This document shows positions 6,776-14,640 of a stretch of DNA of 14,640 nt, piece by piece. The first letter of the stretch is position 1; every line of letters begins with the position of its first letter. Where the stretch lies: assembly GCA_031553505.1 (NCBI GenBank), contig JAVBLP010000013.1, positions 1-14,640 on the forward strand. The letters run 5' to 3'. The stretch is from JAVBLP01 sp031553505 (lineage in GTDB: Bacteria > Elusimicrobiota > Endomicrobiia > Endomicrobiales > Endomicrobiaceae). The notes beneath the pieces are model-generated. The model made no database searches. It saw only the letters and a program-made list of their open reading frames with translations, and had not been told where the DNA came from. The position numbers and the translations under genes are program-made.

Positions 6776-8674
6776 TTATTTTCCAAATGAAGGTATCAAA
6801 GAAGAAACGGACTGTTTCTTGATGTCTGCTTCTTTTTGGGAAGCAAGCTTTTTAATCTCATCAACTTGCTGCTGAACGTCCTTAAGTTTAGGCTCAAGTT
6901 CTTTTTGTATCTGCGCTTTATACTTATCCGCTTCACCCTGCAATACATTTTTCTGCATCTCAACATACTGGGTAACTTCTTTCTTTATTTTTACTTTTAT
7001 GTCCCCGATAGCGGCATTGAGTATATTGCTAAACCTCTGGGTTAACAGCTTATCAAGGTCAGAAGTAAAATCAAACTTAAGGCCAGCGTCTTTTAATACG
7101 GAAATCTGCGCGTCAACATTTACCGTATTTATCCCCTGCCACAACATACCTACATATTTGACTATATTAAGATCAACACCTTCGAAGTTTTTTCCTTCGG
7201 TTTCATAGGTTAATCCTTTTATATGGAGACCAGCTTTTGTGATAAAATCGCTGCCTCTTAATATAAATTCTCCTGTAAATTTGGCTTTAGCGTCATTAAA
7301 GGAAGGAGTATAGTCCGTGGAAGGTATTCCAAGGCGAACCGCGTCGACTCCGTCCATCATGAAAGCAATTTTATCTTCGGCAATATCTTTAAGCCTGTCA
7401 AACACGCCTGAAAGCGCTATAGTCTGGTTTGTATCATCGCCTTTTACTTCAAAAGTGAGATTTCTGCCGATAATCCTCTGGTCAGATGTTATATTCTTTA
7501 TATATCCGCTGAAAGAAATCGGAGTCCCTTCTTTGCCTTCACCTCCGGAAGTTCCGGAAACAGCAACGTTTGCAATCCAGAATTTTGGAAGTTTATTTTT
7601 TACGGGGTAGGCAATATCCTCGCCTTTAACCCTTTCTTTGGGTTCAGGCTTCTGTTGTTCTTCAGGCGATTTTTCGGGAATGTATTTTCTTACAAGGTTC
7701 ATATAATAAAGCACTTTATCTGCCTTTGCAACCCACGCTTCCCCGAAAAGCATTGAACTTATGTTTTTAAAATCCAAAGAAGGTATGGAAAGTTTTGAAG
7801 CTATGTTGTCCACATCCTGATTTATAAGGTTTGTAACGTTTTTAAGCGCGGCTTTTTGGGCGCTTGCGTCTTTTACGATATTGTCTTTTATGGTTTTAAT
7901 GTCATTATATGTCTGTTCAAGCTTTTTTCTCTGCGCGTCAAGCTGCGTAAGATTTTCTTTCAAGGTAACAATATCCGCTGGAGTTTTAATATTTGTCTTT
8001 GAAATCTTGTCCACAAGCGCGGAAATTTCGTCCGACTGGCTCTTGATATCTATTGAATTGATAGTCTTATTATAAGAATCATACTTCCCCATCGCATCAA
8101 CGTAAAAGCTTTGTATTTCCGTGACTGATTTTATGCCTGCCATGTCTATAACGCTCTGCGGAGAAAAATCTTTTATCTGGTTTTGTATTTCGCCAAATTT
8201 TTGCACGCTCGGGAACGCGTTAAATTCGCTTACAGCCTTGGTTTTAAGTTCCTTCATAGTTTTTTCGGCAAAACTCTCTTCGCCCGGTTTAGATTTTTTT
8301 ACTTTTTTGGGAGGAAGTTTATTGGAGGTTTTACGCGCCGTGCCCCACTTTAAACCGCCAAGCGTCATATCGTCAATAATAAACTTTTTTGAAAGCAGCG
8401 GCACTATTCTTGTTTTAAACCTGACATTATCTATGTCCAAAAGGTTTTTAAATTCTTCATCTTTATCGCCAATTTTAATATTTCTGACATCCACCGTAAA
8501 GTTGCTGAATTTTGTTTTAAGGCTGCCTATTTCAACTTTGGCGCCAAACATAAGCTCACCGGCGGAAATAATGCCTTTTTTCAGATAAATATCAAAGTAA
8601 AACGTGAAGAAAATAAACACTAAAGCTAATATTATTATCGTTGGTACGACAAAAGCGGTTCTGAAAATTTTCAT
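6776..8674 (-). CDS. TIGR03545-like envelope protein (possible AsmA/TamB-like fold)
   Basis: A 632-residue protein of unknown function. A membrane anchor lies at about residues 8-27, with most of the chain predicted to be periplasmic. Residues about 35-112 (GAKVEIGSLKT..., then 'VRNIKIGD' and 'DDMTLGGLKWGT') resemble the start of AsmA/TamB-type proteins. A Lys/Pro linker follows (about 117-130), then a long helical region with coiled-coil character (about 205-295), a basic/acidic linker, a beta-rich part beginning at KLPKFWIANVAVSG (about 361), and a C-terminal coiled coil (about 552-625). As I recall, TIGR03545 describes a rare family limited to bacteria with outer membranes and often paired with TIGR03546; the neighbour upstream fits that partner. 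GGAG lies 5 bases before the ATG, and 13 bases separate the two genes. A role in lipid or envelope transport is a guess from the AsmA-like N-terminus. Confidence 0.75.
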   Translation of the reverse strand: MKIFRTAFVVPTIIILALVFIFFTFYFDIYLKKGIISAGELMFGAKVEIGSLKTKFSNFTVDVRNIKIGDKDEEFKNLLDIDNVRFKTRIVPLLSKKFIIDDMTLGGLKWGTARKTSNKLPPKKVKKSKPGEESFAEKTMKELKTKAVSEFNAFPSVQKFGEIQNQIKDFSPQSVIDMAGIKSVTEIQSFYVDAMGKYDSYNKTINSIDIKSQSDEISALVDKISKTNIKTPADIVTLKENLTQLDAQRKKLEQTYNDIKTIKDNIVKDASAQKAALKNVTNLINQDVDNIASKLSIPSLDFKNISSMLFGEAWVAKADKVLYYMNLVRKYIPEKSPEEQQKPEPKERVKGEDIAYPVKNKLPKFWIANVAVSGTSGGEGKEGTPISFSGYIKNITSDQRIIGRNLTFEVKGDDTNQTIALSGVFDRLKDIAEDKIAFMMDGVDAVRLGIPSTDYTPSFNDAKAKFTGEFILRGSDFITKAGLHIKGLTYETEGKNFEGVDLNIVKYVGMLWQGINTVNVDAQISVLKDAGLKFDFTSDLDKLLTQRFSNILNAAIGDIKVKIKKEVTQYVEMQKNVLQGEADKYKAQIQKELEPKLKDVQQQVDEIKKLASQKEADIKKQSVSSLIPSFGK

Positions 8675-8687
8675 TTTGTCTCCGGAA

Positions 8688-9188
8688 TTACTTTAAAATT
8701 TTATATGAAAGATTGCCCGCCGTAAGAAGCTTTACGACTTTCCACTTGGCAACTTTATCGCGCCAGTTTTCCCTGTAATACACAATAAATTTTTTGGAAG
8801 CAAAATATACGGGAGCGATAAGAATAAACGACATAATTATATTGCCCATAACGATTGTATTGTTAAACTTAGTAAACGGCACGATAGGCATATTGTAAAA
8901 AGAGGTCCAAAGAGGGACAAGCAGGTTAAGATTTAAAATAAAGTATCCGATTTTTCCCGCAAGAGGATCTAGCCCGAAAGCCAAAATCGCAAAAACAGCC
9001 GAGGATATAAAAGCGGCGCCGATATTAACGCGCAAAACCATTATCAGAATAAAGATGATACACTTCATTAAAAGGCCCGGAACTAAACCGAAAAAAACGC
9101 CCATCACGGCGCCAAAGGCGATTTGAACGGGCGAAATGTCTGTCTGCAGAATTTTAAGGATTTTTCTTATTATGTTTACGATAAACAC
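8688..9188 (-). CDS. TIGR03546-like (DUF2062-related) small membrane protein
   Basis: A 166-residue integral membrane protein starting at a GTG codon (9188-9186), preceded by GGAGG (9193-9197) at 4 bases. The N-terminal segment DISPVQIAFGAVMGVFFGLVPG matches the usual opening of DUF2062/TIGR03546 proteins. It has about four hydrophobic stretches (about residues 22-52, 56-72, 78-95 and 112-131) and a basic cytoplasmic-looking tail (KKFIVYYRENWRDKVAKWK). It is the expected partner of the following TIGR03545-like gene and lies 21 bases after the phosphatase stop, inside the same operon. Function is unknown; one possibility is that it anchors or gates the large periplasmic partner in the inner membrane. 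Confidence 0.75.
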   Translation of the reverse strand: MFIVNIIRKILKILQTDISPVQIAFGAVMGVFFGLVPGLLMKCIIFILIMVLRVNIGAAFISSAVFAILAFGLDPLAGKIGYFILNLNLLVPLWTSFYNMPIVPFTKFNNTIVMGNIIMSFILIAPVYFASKKFIVYYRENWRDKVAKWKVVKLLTAGNLSYKILK

Positions 9189-9209
9189 AATTCCTCCACA
9201 AATAAAAAT

Positions 9210-9851
9210 TTATTTTACTATTTCAATAATATCCTGAGGCGTTTTGACTATATAGTCGGGATTAAAACTTTTGAGCTGTTCAAACCCCGTATAACCGTAT
9301 AAAACGGCGACGGAAGCAACGCCGGCAGCCTGTGCCGCCCTTATATCGTTTTCACTGTCTCCGATCATTACGGTCTTTTTTATATCCGATTCCGTAACAT
9401 CTATTAAATCAAGAATAGGTTTCGGATCAGGTTTTTTCACGCCGGCGGTATCGCCGCCCCATATTTCCACAAAATATTTTGATAAGTTTAATCTTTTAAG
9501 TATTTCGCACGAAAAAATTTCTGTTTTGTTTGAGAGAACCGCTTTTTTCTTTGAAGGCAAAGCTTTTAAAAGCTCTTCTATGCCGCGGTAAGGCACAGTG
9601 GTATCGGTAAGGCACTGCGAGTAATGTACTTTGAAGCGTTCAAAAGCGGCTCTATGTATTTCTTCACTTTTTTCAGGAACGACTTTATCAACTAAGGCCT
9701 TTACGCCGCTTCCCAGAAAAGAACGTACTTTCTCTATCGTTAACGGCTCAAAACCAAATTCTTCCCTTACGAGGTTGACCGCAGAAGTTATATCCTTCTG
9801 CGAATCAACAATCGTGCCGTCCAAATCAAAAATTAAAAAATCGTAGCCCAT
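9210..9851 (-). CDS. gph: Phosphoglycolate phosphatase-like HAD hydrolase
   Basis: A 213-residue cytoplasmic phosphatase of the HAD superfamily. All four motifs are present: nucleophile Asp9 and acid/base Asp11 in FDLDGTIVDS, Ser107 in VLSNKT, Lys140 in KKPDP, and Asp165/Asp169 in GDSENDI. The helical cap inserted after motif I (about residues 16-90) and the KPDPKP sequence are characteristic of the Gph/PpaX group. The likely substrate is 2-phosphoglycolate, formed by DNA repair or oxidation, but other small phosphomonoesters or pyrophosphate cannot be excluded from sequence. It starts 8 bases after the phosphorylase stop with no clear ribosome site (AATAAAAA only), so translation is probably coupled to the upstream gene. 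The motif I is not that of beta-phosphoglucomutase, so a sugar-phosphate mutase role is unlikely. Confidence 0.82.
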   Translation of the reverse strand: MGYDFLIFDLDGTIVDSQKDITSAVNLVREEFGFEPLTIEKVRSFLGSGVKALVDKVVPEKSEEIHRAAFERFKVHYSQCLTDTTVPYRGIEELLKALPSKKKAVLSNKTEIFSCEILKRLNLSKYFVEIWGGDTAGVKKPDPKPILDLIDVTESDIKKTVMIGDSENDIRAAQAAGVASVAVLYGYTGFEQLKSFNPDYIVKTPQDIIEIVK

Positions 9852-9859
9852 TTTTTATT

Positions 9860-12463
9860 CTATTGCCATTTTATAAGTTCAGGCACATATTGGACTTCGC
9901 CCATATACTGCGGCAAAACCCTTATGGTATATCCGCACTGCCCGACTTTATCAATAACTATCTTCCCTTCATATATAAACGTATCGCCTTCTTTGGAAAC
10001 AAGCCTCATTTCATCTATTTCCTGATCGCTCATAACATTTTTTGAGTCAAGGTAACCGCTGTAAATTTGCACGCTTACATCTTCAGGCGCCAGTGAACCC
10101 AAATGTACTTTAGCCTGAACTGTCATTGAATTTGATATTTTTATCTCGTCTTTAATATTATCATCCGAAGATATGATTCTTATCGCGTTAAAATGATTTT
10201 TAACGTTGGTAAACCAAACCGCTTTCTTTTTTGCGGCTTCAAAATTATCTTTTTTCATTCTGTCATGTTCAACGGCAGACGGAATGTAAAACTTTTTAGT
10301 ATATTCTTCAATCATCCTGTTTGTATTAAAAACGGGACCTAAAGTCTGCATCGAGGTTTTCATTTTTTTAATCCAGCCGCGCGGCAAACCGTCCTGGCCT
10401 CTTGTAAAGTACAAAGGAATAATTTCTTTTTCCAATGTTTCGTAAATTGCCTTGCTTTCAACTTCATCCTGGTAATCCCTGTCCGGATACTGGTCTATAG
10501 AGCCGATTATCCAACCGTTTTCACCGTTGTAACCTTCGCACCACCAACCGTCCAAAACGCTGAAATTAATAACGCCGTTTACAGCGGCTTTCATCCCGCT
10601 GGTACCTGACGCCTCTTCAGGCCTTAACGGATTGTTAAGCCATATATCGGTACCCTGCACGAGATAATGCGCGACGTTCATATCATAATCTTCTAAAAAT
10701 ACTACTTTGTGCCTTAATTCCGGGTCATTTGAAAGGGCAATAATTTCTTTTATAATTTCTTTTCCGTTATTATCCTGCGGATGGGCTTTTCCGGCAATGA
10801 TTATCTGTACCGGATGTTCTTTATTTGTAAGTATCTTTTTAATTCTGTCCAAATCCCTGAATATAAGGTTTCCCCTTTTATATGAAGCAAATCTTCTGGC
10901 AAAGCCTATGGTCAATGCTTCGGGGTCCAACACTTCATCGGCATAACTAATCATCTTTTGAGAAGCGCCGCGCCTTTCAAGCTGGTGTCTTAACCTTGCT
11001 CTTGCAAAGGATACAAGCCTTTCTCTTCTTCTTTCATGGCTTCTCCATAATTCAGAATCAGGAATATGGGCAACCCTGTTCCAAATAGTATGGTCTGCAG
11101 GCTCATCTTTCCACGAAGCGCCCAAATATCTGTCAAAAAGCCCGGCAAATTCATAAGAAATCCATGTATTTGTATGTATCCCGTTTGTGATATGCGTTAT
11201 AGGAACTTCTTTTTTTGGAAGACCCGGCCACATGCCTGACCACATAGCCCTGGAAACCGTAGAATGAAGCCTGCTTACGCCGTTTGCTTTATTTGACATT
11301 CTGAGGGCAAGAAGCGTCATTGAGAAATTTGCAGGTTCGCTAGCTTTTATGTCTTTAACAGGGAACGATCCTAAAGCGAGAAACTGCTCTTTTGTAAGTC
11401 CGAGTTTTTTATACATCGAATCAAAATATTTTAAAACAAGTTCCGTGGAAAACATTTCATTTCCGGCAGGCACAGGCGTATGCGTAGTAAAAACACAACC
11501 CGACCTTACAATCTGGAACGCAGCTTCCGGGGAAAGCCCTTCTTCTTCTATATACTGCCTTACTTTTTCAAAAAGCAAAAATGCCGAGTGCCCTTCGTTT
11601 ATATGAATTACGCTAGGGTCTATTTTTAACGCTTTAAGAAGTTTTACGCCGCCCATCCCAAGCACTATCTCCTGGCGTATTCTCATTTCTCTGTCACCGC
11701 CGTAAAGCTGGCCGGTAATTTCCCTTACGTCTTCGGGATTTTTATTAAAATCGGTATCCAAAAGATAAAGAGGTACCCTTCCAACCTGCAGTTTCCACAC
11801 CCTTGCGAAAATTTTCTGTTTGGGCATATCAATTTCTACGATAAGGAAAGTGCCGTCTTCATTTTTAACGGGCTGCAAAGGCATGCGGACAAAAAAGTTT
11901 TCGCTGTATTCTTCCTGCTGCCATCCGTCAAAACTCAAAAACTGCTTAAAATAGCCGTATCTGTACAGAAGGCCCACGCCAACCAACGGAAGACCCATAT
12001 CGCTCGCAGATTTCAGATGGTCTCCCGACAAAACGCCAAGGCCGCCGGAATAAATAGGAATGCTTTCGTGAATGGCAAATTCGGTTGAAAAGTACGCAAA
12101 CTGCATATTTGAATAATCAGAGCATGAATCATGGTACCACGTATTCATGGTCATATATTTTTCAAGATCGTTTTTAACCCTTTCCATATGCGAAACAAAA
12201 CTGTCGTCTTCGGCAAGAACTTCAAGCCTTTCCTGGCTTATCATGCCGAGCATATTCTTAGGGCTGTGGTAAGTTTCTTCCCACAAATCCCGCTCCATTC
12301 TGCGGAAAAGCTCAACAGCGTCGCTGTTCCAGCACCACCACATATTATTTGCAATTGTCAGTAAGGGGCTTAAAACTTCAGGCAAGTTCGGGACTGCTAC
12401 GAAGGTTTTCGCGTCTTTGGAAATATAGGTCTCTTGATTCTCGTTAAACAAATCCTGATTCAT
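9860..12463 (-). CDS. glgP: Alpha-glucan (glycogen/maltodextrin) phosphorylase, TIGR02094 type
   Basis: An 867-residue GT35 enzyme that uses phosphate to release glucose-1-phosphate from the non-reducing ends of alpha-1,4-glucans, in the cytoplasm, with pyridoxal phosphate. The PLP lysine is Lys625 in EEASGTSGMKAAVNG, followed by the characteristic LDGWWCEGYNGENGW. Other conserved blocks are STEFAIHESIPIYSGGLGVL (about 126-145), HINEGHSAF (287-295), TTHTPVPAGNEMF (326-338), HITNGIHTNTW (424-434) and GFARRFASYKR (520-530). The N-terminal region (about 25-130, with PNLPEVLSPLLTIANNMWWCWN) is the DUF3417 segment that marks this branch, rather than the classical GlgP/MalP. AAGGAG (12470-12474) precedes the ATG by 6 bases. 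It is the first gene of a four-gene operon; no glycogen synthesis gene is in the window. Confidence 0.95.
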   Translation of the reverse strand: MNQDLFNENQETYISKDAKTFVAVPNLPEVLSPLLTIANNMWWCWNSDAVELFRRMERDLWEETYHSPKNMLGMISQERLEVLAEDDSFVSHMERVKNDLEKYMTMNTWYHDSCSDYSNMQFAYFSTEFAIHESIPIYSGGLGVLSGDHLKSASDMGLPLVGVGLLYRYGYFKQFLSFDGWQQEEYSENFFVRMPLQPVKNEDGTFLIVEIDMPKQKIFARVWKLQVGRVPLYLLDTDFNKNPEDVREITGQLYGGDREMRIRQEIVLGMGGVKLLKALKIDPSVIHINEGHSAFLLFEKVRQYIEEEGLSPEAAFQIVRSGCVFTTHTPVPAGNEMFSTELVLKYFDSMYKKLGLTKEQFLALGSFPVKDIKASEPANFSMTLLALRMSNKANGVSRLHSTVSRAMWSGMWPGLPKKEVPITHITNGIHTNTWISYEFAGLFDRYLGASWKDEPADHTIWNRVAHIPDSELWRSHERRRERLVSFARARLRHQLERRGASQKMISYADEVLDPEALTIGFARRFASYKRGNLIFRDLDRIKKILTNKEHPVQIIIAGKAHPQDNNGKEIIKEIIALSNDPELRHKVVFLEDYDMNVAHYLVQGTDIWLNNPLRPEEASGTSGMKAAVNGVINFSVLDGWWCEGYNGENGWIIGSIDQYPDRDYQDEVESKAIYETLEKEIIPLYFTRGQDGLPRGWIKKMKTSMQTLGPVFNTNRMIEEYTKKFYIPSAVEHDRMKKDNFEAAKKKAVWFTNVKNHFNAIRIISSDDNIKDEIKISNSMTVQAKVHLGSLAPEDVSVQIYSGYLDSKNVMSDQEIDEMRLVSKEGDTFIYEGKIVIDKVGQCGYTIRVLPQYMGEVQYVPELIKWQ

Positions 12464-12493
12464 ATATGCTCCTTGTTTTTTGATTTGACTAAT

Positions 12494-12522
12494 ATGATAT
12501 TAAACTTTAGTTTTCTTGTCAA
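12494..12522 (-). promoter_or_regulatory. Sigma-70-type promoter for the glgP operon
   Basis: On the minus strand TTGACA (12522-12517) is followed after 17 bases by TATCAT (12499-12494), one mismatch from consensus. A start near 12487 would give a leader of about 24 bases including the AAGGAG ribosome site. It lies 31 bases downstream of the dus stop, in an AT-rich gap with no evident terminator for the upstream operon, so some read-through is possible. Confidence 0.72.
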
Positions 12523-12553
12523 AAAATAATTACAAAATTTATTGATTTTTATA

Positions 12554-13573
12554 TTAATTTTGTTTATCGCAATCAAGCCGCTTCGGTACCGTTTCTAAAG
12601 CTTTGTATATAACCTCTAAAACCTCATCAAACTCTTTAACGCTGTATATTTTATTAAACATTGCCCTGACTTTTGCGGCATCCGGCAAGTCTTTTATGTA
12701 ATAATGCGCCACTTTGCGCATAAGCACAAAACCGCGCTCTTCTCCGTAATGCGCTACAGAATACTGCGCGTGAAGCTTAAACCACTCTATTCTTTGCCGC
12801 AGGGAAGGCGGCGGAAGAATAATGCCGTTTTCCATATAACTGTTTATTCTTTTGAAAATAGAATAATTCCCGATTGCTCCCCGGCCTATCATTATGCCGC
12901 CGCAGCCGGGAATTTTTAAATACTTTTCCGCTGTAATTTCATCAACTATTCCGCCGTTTCCGATTATCGGGATTGTTGCGTTTTCACAGGCCTTTGCAAA
13001 AGCTTCCATATCAGGCTCTCCTGAATGTCCCTGCGAAGCAGGGCGCGCGTGTACAGCAGCCATCATTATACCTGAATTTTCAGCTATTTTTATTATTTCC
13101 GGCGCGACGTTTTGGCCGGGCAAAAGCCCTATTCTTATTTTAACCGTAACAGGCACTTTAACGCTCTTGACAACTGTTTCAAGAATATTTGCGACCAGTT
13201 TTTCATTCGCAAGGAGCTTTGCCCCCGCGCCGGCTTTAGCTATCTTGCGTACGGGACAGCCGAGATTTATATCTATAATATCCGTGCCAAGCCCCTCAAC
13301 TATCTTTGCCGCTTCACCCATACTGAAAGCTTCACCGCCAAAAATCTGCGCCGATACAGGTCTTTCTTTTTCATCTGTTTTTAAAAGCAGCGGCGTTTTT
13401 TTATCGCTGTAAACAAGCCCTTTTGCGGAAACCATTTCCGTATATACAAGCCCCGCGCCGCCTTCTTTCGCAAGAAGCCTTCCGGGTAAATCGCTGATTC
13501 CCGCCATAGGGGCAAGAAGCATATTATTGTCTAATTCAATTTTTCCAATTTTAAATTTTCTGATTTTCGACAT
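12554..13573 (-). CDS. dusB: tRNA-dihydrouridine synthase (Dus family, DusB-like)
   Basis: A 339-residue flavoenzyme (counting from the ATG at 13573) that reduces specific uridines in tRNA D-loops with NADPH. The FMN barrel starts with MLLAPMAGISDLPGR (about 18-32). The catalytic Cys106 lies in NLGCPVRKIAKAGAGAKLL, and the FMN/tRNA-binding motifs VHARPASQGHSGEPD, IIGNGGI and GIMIGRGAIGN follow. The HAR...QGHSG...D pattern is that of the DusB group. A C-terminal helical tRNA-binding domain runs from about residue 245. The reading frame extends 18 bases upstream to a TTG, but the ATG at 13573 aligns with the family start and has a modest GGA 6 bases before it. It follows tsaD by 104 bases on the same strand and is probably co-transcribed or has its own weak promoter. 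Confidence 0.92.
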   Translation of the reverse strand: MSKIRKFKIGKIELDNNMLLAPMAGISDLPGRLLAKEGGAGLVYTEMVSAKGLVYSDKKTPLLLKTDEKERPVSAQIFGGEAFSMGEAAKIVEGLGTDIIDINLGCPVRKIAKAGAGAKLLANEKLVANILETVVKSVKVPVTVKIRIGLLPGQNVAPEIIKIAENSGIMMAAVHARPASQGHSGEPDMEAFAKACENATIPIIGNGGIVDEITAEKYLKIPGCGGIMIGRGAIGNYSIFKRINSYMENGIILPPPSLRQRIEWFKLHAQYSVAHYGEERGFVLMRKVAHYYIKDLPDAAKVRAMFNKIYSVKEFDEVLEVIYKALETVPKRLDCDKQN

Positions 13574-13677
13574 TTTTATTCCAATTAACAAACAATAACT
13601 GTTGTTATCTGCAAGCTTTGTTTGTGAAAACCATTACCAAGCTCGACTATGGCAAACCCCGATATTATTTATTATTT
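13574..13677 (-). other. tsaD-dus intergenic spacer with weak inverted repeat
   Basis: The gap holds no gene. An 8-base inverted repeat (ACAAACAA at 13588-13595, TTGTTTGT at 13618-13625) encloses a smaller ATAAC/GTTAT hairpin (13595-13608) just upstream of the dus ribosome site. It is AT-rich and could be chance; it is neither a clear terminator (no U-run after it on the minus strand) nor a recognised riboswitch. No convincing -35/-10 pair is visible. Confidence 0.25.
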
Positions 13678-14640
13678 TCACCAGTTTTCCAAAGGAAGAG
13701 ACGGAGACGGTTTTAATTCTTTTTCAGAGTATTCTAATCCGCAAACCCGCTGTTTAAGGTATGCCGCGCATCCTATCATTGCCGCATTATCCGTGCAATA
13801 TAATAATGAAGGTATAAACACTTTGATTTTGTTTTTTTTGCCGGATTCCAGAAACATTTTTCTTATCAGTGAATTAGCGGAAACTCCCCCGCCAAGCGCA
13901 ATCTGCTTTAAATGAAACTGTTCTGCCGCTTCAAAAGCTTTAAAGCATAAAGTTTCCGCTACGGCCTGCCTGAAAGAAGCGCATATATCATTTAGATGCT
14001 TATCGTTTTTAACGGGGTTTTGCTTCAAATAGTTAAGCAGCGCCGTTTTGATGCCCGAAAAAGAAAAATCCCAGCTGCCTTTAAGGTAGGGGCGCGTAAA
14101 GTTTATTGCCGCCTGATTGCCTTTTTCGGCTCTTTTATCTATGACAGGCCCTCCCGGATACGAAAGCCCGAGCATTTTGGCGGCTTTATCAAACGCTTCG
14201 CCCGCCGCGTCATCCCTTGTCGCGCCGAGAAGCTTATATTTGCCTAAAGCTTCAACAATAATCAGCTCGGTATGCCCGCCGGAAATTATAACGCTTAAAA
14301 AAGGCGTTTTTACGGTTTTATTTTCAATAAAAGAAGAGTACAAATGGCCTTCCAGATGGTTAACGGGTATTAAAGGTTTATTGTAAACTGAAGCAAGAGT
14401 TTTAGCGGCAATAGCGCCTACAAGCAGCGCTCCGGCAAGGCCGGGCCCGGAAGTAAAAGCCACCGCGTCAATTTTTTTTTCAAAATCCTCAAAAGACATT
14501 CCTGCTTCTTTTAAAGCCTGCTCTATAACGGGGTTTATATTTTCTATGTGAGCACGGCTTGCAAGCTCCGGCACCACGCCGAAAAATTTAGAATGTATGT
14601 TAATTTGGGAAGATATGACTACAGACTTTACTTTTCTTCC
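13678..14640 (-). CDS. tsaD: tRNA N6-adenosine threonylcarbamoyltransferase TsaD, partial (N-terminus beyond right edge)
   Basis: TsaD transfers the threonylcarbamoyl group to A37 of ANN-decoding tRNAs, working with TsaB and TsaE on the adenylate made by TsaC. The frame is open through the right edge; 320 residues are visible, starting GRKVKSVVISSQINIHSKFF, which corresponds to roughly residue 25-30 of complete homologues, so only the ETSCDET-type N-terminus is missing. Visible hallmarks are the metal-binding HLEGH, SGGHTELI, the DDAAGEAFDKAAKMLGL.YPGGP block, FSGIKTALL, GGGVSANS and the CTDNAAMIG segment with its metal-ligand Asp. A GTG at 14577 is an internal valine codon, not the start, because homologous sequence continues upstream. 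The gene ends complete at PLENW with TGA at 13680-13678. Confidence 0.95.
   Translation of the reverse strand, partial: GRKVKSVVISSQINIHSKFFGVVPELASRAHIENINPVIEQALKEAGMSFEDFEKKIDAVAFTSGPGLAGALLVGAIAAKTLASVYNKPLIPVNHLEGHLYSSFIENKTVKTPFLSVIISGGHTELIIVEALGKYKLLGATRDDAAGEAFDKAAKMLGLSYPGGPVIDKRAEKGNQAAINFTRPYLKGSWDFSFSGIKTALLNYLKQNPVKNDKHLNDICASFRQAVAETLCFKAFEAAEQFHLKQIALGGGVSANSLIRKMFLESGKKNKIKVFIPSLLYCTDNAAMIGCAAYLKQRVCGLEYSEKELKPSPSLPLENW

Noticed and set aside
8121..8588. A 155-codon plus-strand open frame inside the TIGR03545-like gene
   Set aside because: It has no ribosome site or recognisable domain and is the shadow of the 632-residue protein.
12894..13412. A 172-codon plus-strand open frame inside the dus gene
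   Set aside because: It is antisense to a conserved enzyme containing its catalytic motifs, with no supporting signals.
13574..13591. TTG start at 13591 giving six extra residues on the dus protein
   Set aside because: The ATG at 13573 fits the usual family N-terminus, and nothing supports the TTG.
14575..14577. GTG at 14577 as the start of tsaD
   Set aside because: The frame stays open to the window edge and the upstream residues (KVKSVVISSQINIHSKFF) match the TsaD family, so the gene is cut by the edge.

Overview
The window looks like chromosomal DNA from a low-to-moderate-GC, Gram-negative (two-membrane) bacterium. The signs of an outer membrane are a very large secreted Pmp/autotransporter-type passenger, a two-gene pair resembling TIGR03545/TIGR03546 (a pair I recall as limited to bacteria with outer membranes), and an ECF sigma / membrane anti-sigma / secreted protein cassette. 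The gene mix, base composition and repeat-rich adhesin would suit Elusimicrobiota (Elusimicrobium/Endomicrobium-like). That placement is a judgement from style, not a demonstrated match.

Layout. (1) Bases 1-4469, minus strand: the first ~1489 codons of a giant surface protein. It has a signal peptide, about 40 copies of a GGA(I/L/V)-type motif alternating with F-x-x-N-type motifs, and a start of autotransporter-type repeats where the window cuts it off. (2) Bases 4470-4624: a divergent control region with a perfect TTGACA-17-TATAAT promoter for the surface protein and a TTGACA-17-TTTAAT promoter facing right. (3) Bases 4625-6703, plus strand: dCMP deaminase, then an ECF sigma factor, its overlapping zinc-finger anti-sigma factor, and a secreted Cys/Met-containing coiled-coil protein. 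(4) Bases 6715-6765: a perfect long hairpin that can terminate transcription from both sides. (5) Bases 6776-12463, minus strand: a tight four-gene operon read from right to left, alpha-glucan phosphorylase, phosphoglycolate phosphatase-like HAD hydrolase, TIGR03546-like membrane protein, TIGR03545-like envelope protein, driven by a good promoter at 12494-12522. (6) Bases 12554-14640, minus strand: tsaD (N-terminus off the right edge) followed by a dus gene, both for tRNA modification.

How the parts fit. The left half is about the envelope: a surface adhesin/autotransporter and a cassette that probably senses an envelope or metal stress. The four-gene operon joins storage-glucan breakdown and a metabolite phosphatase with two uncharacterised envelope proteins; the functional link is unknown. 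The right end is translation housekeeping. No stretch longer than 300 bases lacks a gene; the longest gap is the 155-base divergent region. I saw no tRNA, rRNA, insertion sequence, CRISPR array or attachment site. I found no clear new multi-gene system. The best candidates for unexplored biology are the giant repeat protein, the sigma/anti-sigma/Cys-cluster cassette and the TIGR03545/TIGR03546 pair.
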